From the NCBI GenBank assembly GCA_035255945.1, contig DATEZA010000319.1, positions 1-64,000 of the forward strand: a DNA stretch of 64,000 nt, written 5' to 3'. The position numbers and the translations under genes were made by a program. Source of the stretch: JAJPHC01 sp035255945 (GTDB lineage: Bacteria > Acidobacteriota > Thermoanaerobaculia > Gp7-AA8). Below the pieces are notes generated by a model. That model did not search any database. It was given only the letters and a program-made list of their open reading frames with translations, and was not told the origin of the DNA. Below are positions 27,078 to 36,400 of the stretch, piece after piece; positions within the stretch are counted from its first letter, which is position 1, and each line of letters opens with the position of its first letter.

Positions 27078-28004
27078 TCACTGAATCTTCAACTTGTCGA
27101 CGAGCTCCGTCACCGCGTCTGCCGACTTCTGCAGTGCGGCCTGTTCGTCCGCTTCCAGCTTGATCTCGATGATTTGCTCGATGCCGTTGCGGCCGAGCTT
27201 CACCGGCACGCCGACGAAGAGATTGTTGAGCCCGTATTCGCCCTGCAGGAACGCGGCGCAGGGGAGGATCTTGCGCTTGTCCTTGAGGATCGCGTCGACC
27301 ATCTCCACCGTCGATGCGCCTGGCGCGTACCACGCCGAGGTCTTGAGCAGGTTGACGATCTCGGCGCCGCCGGTGCGCGTGCGCTCGACGATCGCATCGA
27401 TGCGCTCCTTCGAGATCAGCTCGGTGATCGGAATGCCGGCGACCGTCGAGTAGCGCGGCAGCGGGACCATCGTGTCGCCGTGGCCGCCGAGGACGAAGGC
27501 GTGCGTGTTTTCGACAGAGACGTTCAGCTCGGCGGCGATGAAGTAGCGCATGCGCGCGGAGTCGAGCACACCGGCCATGCCGATCACGCGCTCGCGCGGG
27601 AAGCCCGACACGCGCCGCGCGACTTCGCACATCGCGTCGAGCGGATTGGAGACGATCACGAGAATCGTGTTCGGCGAGCGCTTCACCACTTCGCGCGTCA
27701 CGCCGGCGACGATCTCTTCGTTCTTCCACAGCAGGTCGTCGCGGCTCATGCCCGGCTTGCGCGGCAGGCCCGCGGTGATGACGACGACATCCGAGTTTTC
27801 GGTCGCGTCGTAGGAGTTGGTTCCGGTCTGCAGCGCGTCCGACTTGATGACCGGAGCGGTCTCGTTCATGTCGAGCGACTTTCCCTGCGGAACGCCTTCG
27901 ACGATGTCGACGAGCACGACGTCGGCGAGCTCTTTGATCGAGATGCCCTGCGCAACGGTTGCTCCGACGTTGCCCGCACCGACCACTGTCACTTTCGTTT
28001 TCAT
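27078..28004 (-). CDS. mdh: Malate dehydrogenase (LDH-like type)
   Basis: A 308-residue NAD-dependent dehydrogenase that oxidises malate to oxaloacetate in the citric acid cycle. The N-terminal Rossmann loop GAGNVGATVA, the substrate loop LPRKPGMSRDDL (an Arg where lactate dehydrogenases have Gln), VSNPLDAM and the catalytic GGHGDTMVPLPRYSTVAG are all present. The Arg-containing loop favours malate over lactate. It is divergent from the DNA ligase gene, with 45 bases between starts. No operon partner on its strand is evident. Confidence 0.93.
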   Translation of the reverse strand: MKTKVTVVGAGNVGATVAQGISIKELADVVLVDIVEGVPQGKSLDMNETAPVIKSDALQTGTNSYDATENSDVVVITAGLPRKPGMSRDDLLWKNEEIVAGVTREVVKRSPNTILVIVSNPLDAMCEVARRVSGFPRERVIGMAGVLDSARMRYFIAAELNVSVENTHAFVLGGHGDTMVPLPRYSTVAGIPITELISKERIDAIVERTRTGGAEIVNLLKTSAWYAPGASTVEMVDAILKDKRKILPCAAFLQGEYGLNNLFVGVPVKLGRNGIEQIIEIKLEADEQAALQKSADAVTELVDKLKIQ

Positions 28005-28049
28005 TCGTGATTCCTCGTTCTTTAAGATGACGGGCGCGGATTCTATCGC

Positions 28050-29657
28050 ATGCTTTCCGACCTCACCGTGACGGCGAATGCGATCGCCGGTACGACGAAA
28101 AAGAGCGAAAAAGAGCGGATTCTGGCCGAATATCTGACCGCTCTCGACGACGCCTCACTGGAGCGCGCGGTGGTCTATTTCGCCGGCGCGCCGTTCCCGC
28201 GGCGCGAGCAGCGCGTGACCGGAGTCGGCTGGTCGACGATCGCCGATGCGGTCATCGAAGCTGCCGGCATCAACGCCGAGGAGCTCTGGGCCGCGTGGCC
28301 GAAATACGCAGACCTGGGCGACACGATCGCCGACGTCTTCAAAGGCGAAGGCGACGTCTCGCTAATCGAGCTCGGCGAATACTTCGATCGGCTCGCCGCG
28401 ACCTCCGGCTCGATCGAAAAGAAGAACGTGCTCGTCGAGCTGTTCCGCAAAGTCGATGCGCAAGGCGCGCGCTACATCACGAAAATCCTGCAGAGCGAAT
28501 TGCGGATCGGACTGGTCGAAGGGCTCGTCGAGTCCGCGATCGCGAAGTCATTCGGACGAACGCTCGCGGATGTGCGGCGCGCGAACATGTTCACCGGCGA
28601 CATCGGCGCGGCCGCGCTGCTGGCGAAGAGCGATGCGCTGTCGTCCGCGAAGATGACGCTCTTTCATCCGTTCGCGTTCATGCTCGCGCAGCCGGAGGAA
28701 GATCCGGCGGAGATCGTCGCGGCGCTGGGCGCGGGTGCAATCGCCGATGACAAGTACGACGGCATCCGCGCGCAGATCCACACGGACGGCGATCAGGTTC
28801 GCATTTATTCACGAACGCTGGATGACGTGACGCACCGCTTTCCGGAGCTCGAAGATGCGGCGCGGAAACTCGGCAGGGGAGTGATCCTCGACGGCGAGAT
28901 CGTCGCGTATCGCGATCGCATCCTTCCATTCGCGATCATCCAGAAGCGCCTCGGACGCCGCAAAGTCACCGACAAACTTCGCGAAGAAGCGCCGGTCGTC
29001 TTCTTCGCATTCGACTGTCTCTACCTCGACGGCGAGCCGCTCTTCGAAACACCGCTGCGCGACCGGCTCGCAAAGATGCCGGCGGGCGGCGCGATTCATC
29101 GCGGCGATTCGAGCGAAGTGCGTGATGCGAAACATGTCGACGAGCTGTTCGACGCCGCTCGTGCACGAGCCAACGAAGGGCTCGTGATCAAGGATCCGAA
29201 TTCGATCTACACGCCGGGACGCCGCGGCAAGTCGTGGCTGAAATACAAGAAAGCGCTGGCGACACTCGACTGCGTCGTGACCGCGGCGGAGTACGGACAC
29301 GGCAAGCGCCGCGGCGTGCTTTCCGATGTCACATTCGCCGTCCGCCGCGAAGGAGAGCTCGTCAACATCGGCAAGGCGTACACCGGCCTCACCGATGTGG
29401 AGATCGCGACTCTCACCGAGTTTTTCCTGAAGACGCAGATCTCGCGGCATGGGCCGGTGCTGATCGTCGAGCCGAAGCTCGTGCTGGAGATCGCGTTCGA
29501 TCGCATCCAGGAATCGTCACGCCACAAGTCGGGATACGCGATGCGATTTCCGCGCATCGTCCGCATTCGCGACGACAAGACGGTCGACGAGATCTCGACC
29601 ATCGACGAAGTGCGGCGCATTTACGAAGGGCAACTTAAACGAGAGAATCAGTCGTAA
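28050..29657 (+). CDS. ATP-dependent DNA ligase
   Basis: A 535-residue ligase with an N-terminal helical DNA-binding domain (about 1-210), an adenylation domain with catalytic Lys235 in DDKYDGIRAQ, further nucleotidyltransferase motifs (VILDGEIVAY, EGLVIKDPNS, SWLKYKK), and a C-terminal OB-fold. It matches the larger archaeal/bacterial ATP-dependent type (often called LigB) rather than the NAD-dependent LigA, and would seal nicks during repair. The stop overlaps the next ATG by one base (TAATG), so metX is probably cotranscribed although its function is unrelated. Confidence 0.92.
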   Translation: MLSDLTVTANAIAGTTKKSEKERILAEYLTALDDASLERAVVYFAGAPFPRREQRVTGVGWSTIADAVIEAAGINAEELWAAWPKYADLGDTIADVFKGEGDVSLIELGEYFDRLAATSGSIEKKNVLVELFRKVDAQGARYITKILQSELRIGLVEGLVESAIAKSFGRTLADVRRANMFTGDIGAAALLAKSDALSSAKMTLFHPFAFMLAQPEEDPAEIVAALGAGAIADDKYDGIRAQIHTDGDQVRIYSRTLDDVTHRFPELEDAARKLGRGVILDGEIVAYRDRILPFAIIQKRLGRRKVTDKLREEAPVVFFAFDCLYLDGEPLFETPLRDRLAKMPAGGAIHRGDSSEVRDAKHVDELFDAARARANEGLVIKDPNSIYTPGRRGKSWLKYKKALATLDCVVTAAEYGHGKRRGVLSDVTFAVRREGELVNIGKAYTGLTDVEIATLTEFFLKTQISRHGPVLIVEPKLVLEIAFDRIQESSRHKSGYAMRFPRIVRIRDDKTVDEISTIDEVRRIYEGQLKRENQS

Positions 29658-30748
29658 TGGTTTCAACGACGTTCGTCGCCGCACCGCCGAAGGAGCTCGT
29701 CTTCGATGACGGCTTTCGCTTCACGCACGGTCAGGTCATCAAACCGTTCACCGTCCGCTACGAGACGTTCGGCGAGCTGAACGCCGACAAATCGAACGCG
29801 ATCCTCGTCTGTCACGCGCTCTCCGCGAGCGCGCACGCGGCGGGCAGGTACACCGACAGCGATGACGAGCGGCCGGGCTGGTGGGATGGACTGATCGGCT
29901 ACGGCAAAGGGATCGATCTCGAGAAGTACTTCGTGATCTGCGCGAATCTGCCCGGCTCGTGCTACGGGACGACGGCGCCGAAGTCGATCGATCCGGAGAG
30001 CGGCAACGCGTACGGCTCGAGCTATCCCTGGCCGACGATCGAAGACATGGTGCATTCGCAGAAGCAGCTGCTCGATCGGCTCGGCATCACGCATCTGCAC
30101 GCGATCGCCGGCGGTTCGCTCGGCGGGATGCAGGTGCTGATGTGGGCCGCTCTCTATCCCGACTTCGCGGACTCCATCATCGCGATGTGCAGCGGTCCGG
30201 CCGTGCCGGTGCTCGGCATCGCGTGGCACATCATCGGCCGCAAGATCATCGAGAGCGACACGCGTTTTCACGGTGGCGATTACTACGACAAGCCCGATCC
30301 GCTGCGCGGCCTGGAAGTCGCGCGCATGGTCGGCCACATGACGTACCTCTCCGCGCAGGCGCTGCAGACGAAGTTCGGGCGCCGCCGCCGCGGCAACACG
30401 CGGCAGTTCGAGATCGATTCGTACTTCGAGTACCAGGGAAAGAAATTCGCATCGCAGTACGACGCGAACTCGTACATCCGCGTGCAGGCGGCGATGGACG
30501 AGATGGACCTCGAGGAGCAGTTCGGATCGCTGCAGGCGGCGTTCGCGAAGTGGCGCGGACGCACGCTGATCATTTCGTTCGACACCGACTGGCTCTTTCC
30601 GCAGCTCGAATCGGAGCGCGTCGCGTCGGCGCTCCGCTCGCTCGGCGTGCACGTGCAGCACGAGCGGATGACGTCGCCGAACGGCCACGATTCGTTCCTG
30701 ATCGATTACGATCTCATCACGCCACCCGTTCGCGAATTCCTCAGCTGA
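29657..30748 (+). CDS. metX: Homoserine O-acyltransferase (MetX family)
   Basis: A 363-residue alpha/beta-hydrolase enzyme that acylates homoserine, the first committed step of methionine synthesis. The nucleophile elbow GGSLGGMQ carries Ser154, the acid is Asp in FDTDWLFP, and the base is His in NGHDSFLID. The surrounding segment NLPGSCYGTTAPKS is the family signature. MetX enzymes mostly use acetyl-CoA but some use succinyl-CoA; this cannot be decided from the sequence alone. It overlaps the ligase stop and its own stop overlaps the start of the broken propeller gene. Confidence 0.92.
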   Translation: MVSTTFVAAPPKELVFDDGFRFTHGQVIKPFTVRYETFGELNADKSNAILVCHALSASAHAAGRYTDSDDERPGWWDGLIGYGKGIDLEKYFVICANLPGSCYGTTAPKSIDPESGNAYGSSYPWPTIEDMVHSQKQLLDRLGITHLHAIAGGSLGGMQVLMWAALYPDFADSIIAMCSGPAVPVLGIAWHIIGRKIIESDTRFHGGDYYDKPDPLRGLEVARMVGHMTYLSAQALQTKFGRRRRGNTRQFEIDSYFEYQGKKFASQYDANSYIRVQAAMDEMDLEEQFGSLQAAFAKWRGRTLIISFDTDWLFPQLESERVASALRSLGVHVQHERMTSPNGHDSFLIDYDLITPPVREFLS

Positions 30749-31769
30749 TGATCGTCCCCGGCGCTCGCTTTGGCCTTCATCTGCATGTGCACTCGCTGCG
30801 CAGCGGAGACGATCGCGACCTCGGTCCGACCGAGTCGCGCGTCGAGATCGTGGGCGACGTGATGGTTTCGACGCATGAAGGTGCGCTCGTCGCGCAGCAC
30901 GTCGACAAGAACCTGCAGCGCATCGGTACGCCGGTGGTGATCAGTCCCGCGGTCTGGTTCTATCGCTCACTCGGATTCGCGGAGTTCTCCGTGTCGCCGC
31001 GCACGCTGGTGTACGCGACACCGGCGGCCGAGGGACACGCGACGTGGTTGGATCGAAGCGGTGCGATCGTCGGAACGATCGGGCCAAACGATGCTCGCGG
31101 CGGACGCATCTCGCGCGATGGCCGCCACATCACGATGCCGGTGATGGATGCGGCGCACGGAACGGCTGACGCCTGGATCGCCGACATCTCACGCGCTTCG
31201 GCGGTGAAGGTGACGAATACACCATGGTCGGAAGGCTCTCCGCTGCTCTCGCCCGACGGGCAGTTCCTCGCTTACTCCGGCGAGCCGGATGGTCCGCCGC
31301 ACATCTTCATGCAATCGCTCGGCGGAACACCGCAGGCGGTAACCGCGGTGCGCGGCATTCAGTACCTCAACGACTGGTCGCCCGACGGCACGACGCTGTT
31401 GTTCCGCGAGCTCGATCCGAAGACGAACATCGATCTCTGGACCGTGGCGGCGCGTCCGAATTCGCAACCGGTGCCGCTGCTGCGCACGCCGTTCAACGAG
31501 ACGAACGGCCGGCGACATCAAGACCGGACGGAGAGTGGAATGACTTCGAGGTGACGGCCTCGTCATCCCGAGCGTAAGTCGAGGGACCTGGGGTGCGGGT
31601 GGCACGATCAACGCGCCACACGCCCTCCCGGGTCCCTCGACTACGCTCGGGATGACGCTTACCGGATGGCAATCGGTTCCTGGTCGCGCGCCGTCTTTCC
31701 GGACCGGAAATGCGTCCGCTCAGCGCGGTGATCAACTGGCGCGAGCTGCTCAATCAGCAGGCGAAGTAG
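30748..31769 (+). pseudogene. Broken PD40/WD40-like propeller gene
   Basis: The first 254 codons from 30748 give a PD40-type beta-propeller (TWLDRSGAIVGTIG, LSPDGQFLAYSGEP, DWSPDGTTLLFRE) of the kind fused to Ser/Thr kinases in many Acidobacteriota, but no kinase domain is present. Near 31510 the frame is shifted: the expected continuation SRPDGEWNDFEVTA lies in the +1 frame. A palindromic repeat follows at 31561-31657, and the usual C-terminus (DGNRFLVARRLSGPEMR..AVINWRELL, stop at 31769) resumes after it. The annotated stop at 31554 is therefore artificial. The gene is a remnant of a larger protein. Confidence 0.75.
31561..31657. repeat. TCATCCCGAGCG palindrome inside broken propeller gene
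   Basis: CGTCATCCCGAGCG then GTCGAGGGACC pairs with GGTCCCTCGAC and CGCTCGGGATGACG. It separates the propeller remnant from its last 34 codons. Confidence 0.88.
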
Positions 31770-33183
31770 CGTTCTCGAATTCGCGCAATCGCTGCTCGAA
31801 CCGCCATTGTTCGCGCGCTTTCGCACTTTTTTTGATCAGTGCATCGCAGGCATTGCCGCACGCGTACGACGCGTATTCGCCGTTCGTCCAGAGGCTCGCG
31901 CCTTCGAGAAACGAGTACTGCAGGCTGTTGCGCGCGATGCGTTTCAACTCGCGGTATCCGAGGTTGTGCTCTTCGGCGGCGCGTTGAAACTCGGTCGTGA
32001 GATCGCCGCGCGAGACGCCGGGATCGTCGGTCGCGAGCACGACCGGTACGTGGTTCTGCAGGTAAAGACGCAGCGGATGATTCGCGCCTTTCACGCCGAG
32101 GATCACGTCGTTGCTGGTGAGGCAGATCTCGACGGCGACGCCGCGTGACGACATCGTGCGCAGCAGCTCCGGCATGTTCGTTTCGCGCGCGACATCGACG
32201 CCGTGTCCGATCCGCTCCGCCTTCGCGATCATCACCGTATCGCGAATGTGATTGCGCAAGCCCTCGGGCGGCACGAGTCCCGGCGCGAGCTCGCCGGCGT
32301 GCGCGGTGAGCCGCACGGTCGGATAGAGCGGGCGGAGATACGCGAACATCTCCATCTGGTCGTCGAAGTTTTTCATCGACGCGTATCCGTCTTCGGGCAT
32401 GACGGGATTGAGTCCGACGACGCGCGGATCGGCGCCCGCCAGCTCGAACGCGATGACGAGCTCCGAGAAAAACTGTTCGCGCGGAATGCCGCGGTGGACC
32501 TGCACGAGGTAGCGAATCGTCGTGTTCGGACTCGCTTTGTGTGCTGCTGCATCGATCTGATCGAGATTCCTGCTCGAGAACGCGACGATCTCCGGGACCT
32601 TGCCGCTTTTCAGCAGCGCATCGCGCATCTCGGCGAACGAGGCGCCGGGCGTGAGAGTGGCGCCGAATCGCGCGGCGGCGCCGGAGCCGGCATCGAAAAG
32701 CGATTCGAGGTAGTCGACGTTCTCCGATGCGAAGCGCGTCGCGACGTTGGCGAGCATCTCGGGGACGTGTCGCGCGCTCACTGCGCGGAACTTGGTGAAC
32801 GTGGCGAAGAAGTGATCGTGACCGTTGTCCGCCGCCGGATGGAAGTTGCGCATCGAAAGCGCGTCGATCAGCTGCGAGCGGAGCGCGTCGTTCATCGACT
32901 TCGCCGGCACGAGGCCGTGCGGCTCATCGCACGGTGGATTCGCGATCGTCAGCTGCGCCTTGTCAATGCAGAGGCCGTCCTGCATCGCCCAGTCGAGATA
33001 GGTCTCCGCGTACACGGCTCCGGAAAGATGCTCGTGCAGATCGCCGCCCTTCGGCATCGCCTCCAGAAATCGGCGGAGGAGGAGGGGATTGATGCGGATC
33101 TGGTCGAAGCGGTGCGCGGTGCCGGCTTCATCCGCGAAGACGCTTGTTGCGACGAGAAGGATCAGGAGGATGCGAAGACGCAT
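31750..33183 (-). CDS. Secreted adenosine deaminase family protein
   Basis: A 477-residue protein with a signal peptide (MRLRILLILLVATSVFA). The adenosine deaminase metal and catalytic motifs are present: HEHLSG (HxH), LTAHAGE, IGHGVD, TSNDVILGV and LATDDPGV. It would deaminate adenosine or a related nucleoside outside the cytoplasm, resembling exported ADA enzymes (ADGF-like) more than the shorter cytosolic Add. The last 20 bases overlap the end of the broken propeller gene on the other strand. The substrate could be adenosine, an adenine dipeptide or a related amine. Confidence 0.88.
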   Translation of the reverse strand: MRLRILLILLVATSVFADEAGTAHRFDQIRINPLLLRRFLEAMPKGGDLHEHLSGAVYAETYLDWAMQDGLCIDKAQLTIANPPCDEPHGLVPAKSMNDALRSQLIDALSMRNFHPAADNGHDHFFATFTKFRAVSARHVPEMLANVATRFASENVDYLESLFDAGSGAAARFGATLTPGASFAEMRDALLKSGKVPEIVAFSSRNLDQIDAAAHKASPNTTIRYLVQVHRGIPREQFFSELVIAFELAGADPRVVGLNPVMPEDGYASMKNFDDQMEMFAYLRPLYPTVRLTAHAGELAPGLVPPEGLRNHIRDTVMIAKAERIGHGVDVARETNMPELLRTMSSRGVAVEICLTSNDVILGVKGANHPLRLYLQNHVPVVLATDDPGVSRGDLTTEFQRAAEEHNLGYRELKRIARNSLQYSFLEGASLWTNGEYASYACGNACDALIKKSAKAREQWRFEQRLREFENATSPAD

Positions 33184-33192
33184 CCGCGCAGT

Positions 33193-35616
33193 TTAAGCCG
33201 CGCCCTCGCCTTCGATCGGCGCTTTGTAGTCGCACTCCGCGTTGTTGCAGTACTCGATGTGCCCTTCGCGCTTCGTCGTCTTCTCGAGGAGATACGGCGC
33301 GCCGCATTTCGGACACGGCTTGTTCAGCGGACGATTGTTCAGCGCGAACTCGCACTTCGGGTAACGCGAGCAGGAGTAGAAGATGCCGCGGCGCGAGCGG
33401 CGCTCGACGAGCTCACCTTCGCCGCACTGCGGGCACTTCACACCGGTCGGCTTGGGAGGCGTCGACTTGCCGCCGCCGATCTTGCGGATGTTCTTGCAGT
33501 CGGGATAACCGGAGCACGAGTAGAACGGGCCGTAACGGCCGCTCTTGAGCACCATCTCCTTGCCGCAGTTCTCGCACGGCGGCTGCGGCTCGGTCGGGAT
33601 GTTCGCCTTCATCAGGCGCGGATCCTTCGTGTTCTTGCAGTCGGGGTAACCGGTGCAGGCGTAGAACTGGCCGAAGCGCGAGCGCTTGAGCTGCATCGGC
33701 TTGCCGCATTTGTCGCAGATGATCTCTTCGCCCTCGGTCGCGACTTCCGCTGCGTCCCCCTTCGCCATCTCCTTCGTCGTCTTGCACTCGGGATAGTTGG
33801 AGCAGGCGAGGAACTCGCCGAAGCGTCCGAACTTGATCACCATCGGCGATCCGCAGTTCTCGCACTTCTCTTCCGTTTCGAGGCCCGTGCCCTTCACCGA
33901 CTGCATCTCTTTCTCGGCGCGGGCGAGATCGGTCGTGAACTTCGCGGAGAACTCGCGCATCAGCGCGGTCCACTCGATCTGGCCCTCTTCGACTTCGTCG
34001 AGCTCCTCTTCGAGACGCGCGGTGTAGGTCTCGTCGATGATGTCGCCGAACGACTGCTTGAGCAGCTTCGAGATCAGCACGCCGAGCTGCGTCGGAAAGA
34101 ACTTGCCCTCGTGCTTGTAGGTGTAGTCGCGGGTCTGGATGGTGGTGAGGATCTGGCCGTACGTCGACGGACGGCCGATGCCGTTCTCTTCCAGCGCTTT
34201 CACCAGCGTCGCTTCGGTGTAGCGCGGCGGAGGCTGCGTGAAGTTCTGCTTCGTGTCGAGATTGAGCAGCTCGAGCACGTCGCCTTCGTTCATCGGCGGC
34301 AGCGCCTTGTCGTTCTCCGGCTTCTCCTCGTCATCTTCATCGCCCGCCGGCTCCTGGAAGACGGCGAGGTAACCGGCGAACTTGAGCACTTCGCCCGACG
34401 CACGGAAGGTGTAGTTGCCGTTGCGGATGTCGGCGTCGGTGACGTCGAACAGGGCCGGCTTCATCTGCGACGCGACGAAGCGGTCCCAGATCATCTTGTA
34501 GATGTTGAACTCTTCCCTGGTCAGGAAGTCCTTGATCGCTTCCGGCTCGAACTCGGTCGACGTGGGGCGGATCGCCTCGTGCGCTTCCTGCGCCTGTGCA
34601 GCTTTTTTGACCTTATAAACGTTCGGCTTTTCGGGAAGGATATCGGCGCCGTATTTCGTGCCGATATATTGTCTAACTTCGCCGAGTGCGTCGTCGGAGA
34701 TGCGGACCGAGTCGGTACGCATGTAGCTGATCAGTCCGACCAGTCCGTGCGGTCCGAGCTCCTTGCCCTCGTACAGCTTCTGGGCGATCGACATCGTCCG
34801 CTTCACGGGGTACTTGTAGCGGTTGTACGCGGCGCGCTGCAGCGTCGAGGTGATGAAGGGCGGCGCCGCGGACTGGCGCTTTTCCTTGCGTGCGATCGTG
34901 TCGACGACGAACTTCCCGCCCTTGACCGCGCTCTCTATCTGACGCGCGATCGTCTCGTTCGAAACGTCGGCTTTCTTGCCTTCGACCTTCGTCAGCTTGG
35001 CAATGAACGGCGGCGGAGTCTGCGCCGCGAGCTTCGCCGCGAACGTCCAGTACTCCTCGGGGACGAACGCTTTGATGTCGTCCTCGCGGTCCGTGATCAT
35101 CTTCAGCGCGACCGATTGCACGCGTCCCGCGGAGAGACCGCGGCGGACTTTGTCCCACAGCAGCGGCGAGATCTTGTAGCCGACCAGGCGATCGAGCACA
35201 CGGCGCGCCTGCTGGGCGTTGACCTTGTTCATGTCGATCTCGCCCGGATTCTCCATCGCCTTCTTCACCGCGTTCTTGGTGATCTCGTGGAAGAGCACGC
35301 GGCGGACTTTTTTGGAGTCGGTGCCGAGGAGCGACATCACATGCCAGCCGATCGCTTCGCCTTCGCGATCAGGGTCCGACGCGATGTAGATCGTTTCCGC
35401 TTTCTTCGCGGCGGCTTTGAGCTCGCTCACGACTTTCTCTTTGCCTTCGAGGATTTCGTACTTCGGCTCAAAGGTCTCCTCGTCGACACCGAGCTCGCTC
35501 TTCGGCAGGTCGCGCACGTGACCGACCGAGGCCTTCACGATGTAGTCCTTGCCGATGAACTTGTTGATGGTCTTCGCTTTCGCGGGAGACTCGACGATGA
35601 CGAGATTTCTGGCCAT
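33193..35616 (-). CDS. topA: DNA topoisomerase I
   Basis: An 807-residue type IA topoisomerase that relaxes negative supercoils. The start at 35616 gives the usual MARNLVIVESPAKAKTINKF; an upstream in-frame ATG would add a basic stretch of no homology. Toprim has DPDREGEAIGWH, the active site is Tyr298 in GLISYMRTDS, and SAGRVQSVAL is conserved. The C-terminal third holds five zinc ribbons, beginning at CENCGSPM, CDKCGKPM, CENCGKEM, CPQCGEGE and CPKCGAP, more than many bacteria have. It follows a cyclase-like gene and may share the run of leftward genes from the ATP synthase cluster. Confidence 0.95.
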   Translation of the reverse strand: MARNLVIVESPAKAKTINKFIGKDYIVKASVGHVRDLPKSELGVDEETFEPKYEILEGKEKVVSELKAAAKKAETIYIASDPDREGEAIGWHVMSLLGTDSKKVRRVLFHEITKNAVKKAMENPGEIDMNKVNAQQARRVLDRLVGYKISPLLWDKVRRGLSAGRVQSVALKMITDREDDIKAFVPEEYWTFAAKLAAQTPPPFIAKLTKVEGKKADVSNETIARQIESAVKGGKFVVDTIARKEKRQSAAPPFITSTLQRAAYNRYKYPVKRTMSIAQKLYEGKELGPHGLVGLISYMRTDSVRISDDALGEVRQYIGTKYGADILPEKPNVYKVKKAAQAQEAHEAIRPTSTEFEPEAIKDFLTREEFNIYKMIWDRFVASQMKPALFDVTDADIRNGNYTFRASGEVLKFAGYLAVFQEPAGDEDDEEKPENDKALPPMNEGDVLELLNLDTKQNFTQPPPRYTEATLVKALEENGIGRPSTYGQILTTIQTRDYTYKHEGKFFPTQLGVLISKLLKQSFGDIIDETYTARLEEELDEVEEGQIEWTALMREFSAKFTTDLARAEKEMQSVKGTGLETEEKCENCGSPMVIKFGRFGEFLACSNYPECKTTKEMAKGDAAEVATEGEEIICDKCGKPMQLKRSRFGQFYACTGYPDCKNTKDPRLMKANIPTEPQPPCENCGKEMVLKSGRYGPFYSCSGYPDCKNIRKIGGGKSTPPKPTGVKCPQCGEGELVERRSRRGIFYSCSRYPKCEFALNNRPLNKPCPKCGAPYLLEKTTKREGHIEYCNNAECDYKAPIEGEGAA

Positions 35617-35719
35617 AGCGGAACGCCGAACTGCGCGGCGGACACTCGAAATTCCTCGCGCGCGCATGATGCGCGAGAGCGACGGACCATATCAGAGGCC
35701 ACTCTGGCGCGCAAAAAAC

Positions 35720-36349
35720 CTACGCCGTGTAGACGATTCGAAAAGCGGCCTGCGCGCCGGGAGGACAGTCCTCGATCGGCTCGAAACTGATGCCGACGAG
35801 CGACTCCGCGGCGTCGCGCACCGCCTTCGTCACCAGGATCTCGTGCGCCTTCGCGATGTCCTCACCGAGCTTCGACGCGGCGTTCACTTCCGCGCCGAAC
35901 ACGTCCGCATCGCCGATGCGCAGCACGCGTCCGAATCCGAGTCCTACGCAGAGCAGCACGTGCTCCTGCGGTATGCGCGCGGCGTTGTAGCGCATCGTCG
36001 TTTGCTGCATCTCGATCGATGCGCGGATCGCCTTCTGCACGTTGCGAAAGATGACGAAGAAGCTGTCGCCTTCGACTTTCAGCAGGATGCCGTCGTGCTT
36101 CTCGATGACCGGAATCAGGACTCTCTCCGACTCGTAGATCGTCTGGAGAAAATGGATGATCCCGAATTCGGCGACGTTGCGTGAGAAGCCGGCGAGATCG
36201 GTGGCCATGATGCACCACTCCTCGCCGAACAGATCCCAGATGCGCTGATCGATCGCCTCGCGATCGGCCGCCGCTTCGATGCGCTCCTCGATCAGTTTTT
36301 CGAGCCGGTCTTCAGAAGCGCCGTGAACGATGCGACGGCGGAAAGTCAT
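35720..36349 (-). CDS. Class III adenylate/guanylate cyclase-like protein
   Basis: A 209-residue protein: a helical N-terminus then a class III nucleotide cyclase domain. Metal-binding Asp51 (TDLAGFS) and Asp95 (VEGDSFF) are present and Lys91 lies where a substrate-binding Lys is found in adenylate cyclases. In the later helix VNAASKL the transition-state Asn is kept but the usual Arg is Lys160. The protein therefore may be a weak or inactive cyclase, or one with altered chemistry. It has no receiver or membrane domain and sits between the NtrC-type regulator gene and topA. Confidence 0.75.
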   Translation of the reverse strand: MTFRRRIVHGASEDRLEKLIEERIEAAADREAIDQRIWDLFGEEWCIMATDLAGFSRNVAEFGIIHFLQTIYESERVLIPVIEKHDGILLKVEGDSFFVIFRNVQKAIRASIEMQQTTMRYNAARIPQEHVLLCVGLGFGRVLRIGDADVFGAEVNAASKLGEDIAKAHEILVTKAVRDAAESLVGISFEPIEDCPPGAQAAFRIVYTA

Positions 36350-36400
36350 GGTTACGCGGTTGCGAGGCTACGCGGTTGCGGGGTGGGCGATACCGCGCAA

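Noticed and set aside
32203..35790. A 1195-codon plus-strand frame opposite topA and the adenosine deaminase gene
   Set aside because: It runs antisense to two clearly recognised genes and has a shadow-type composition (Arg, Leu, Asp, His repeats); no start signal or homology.
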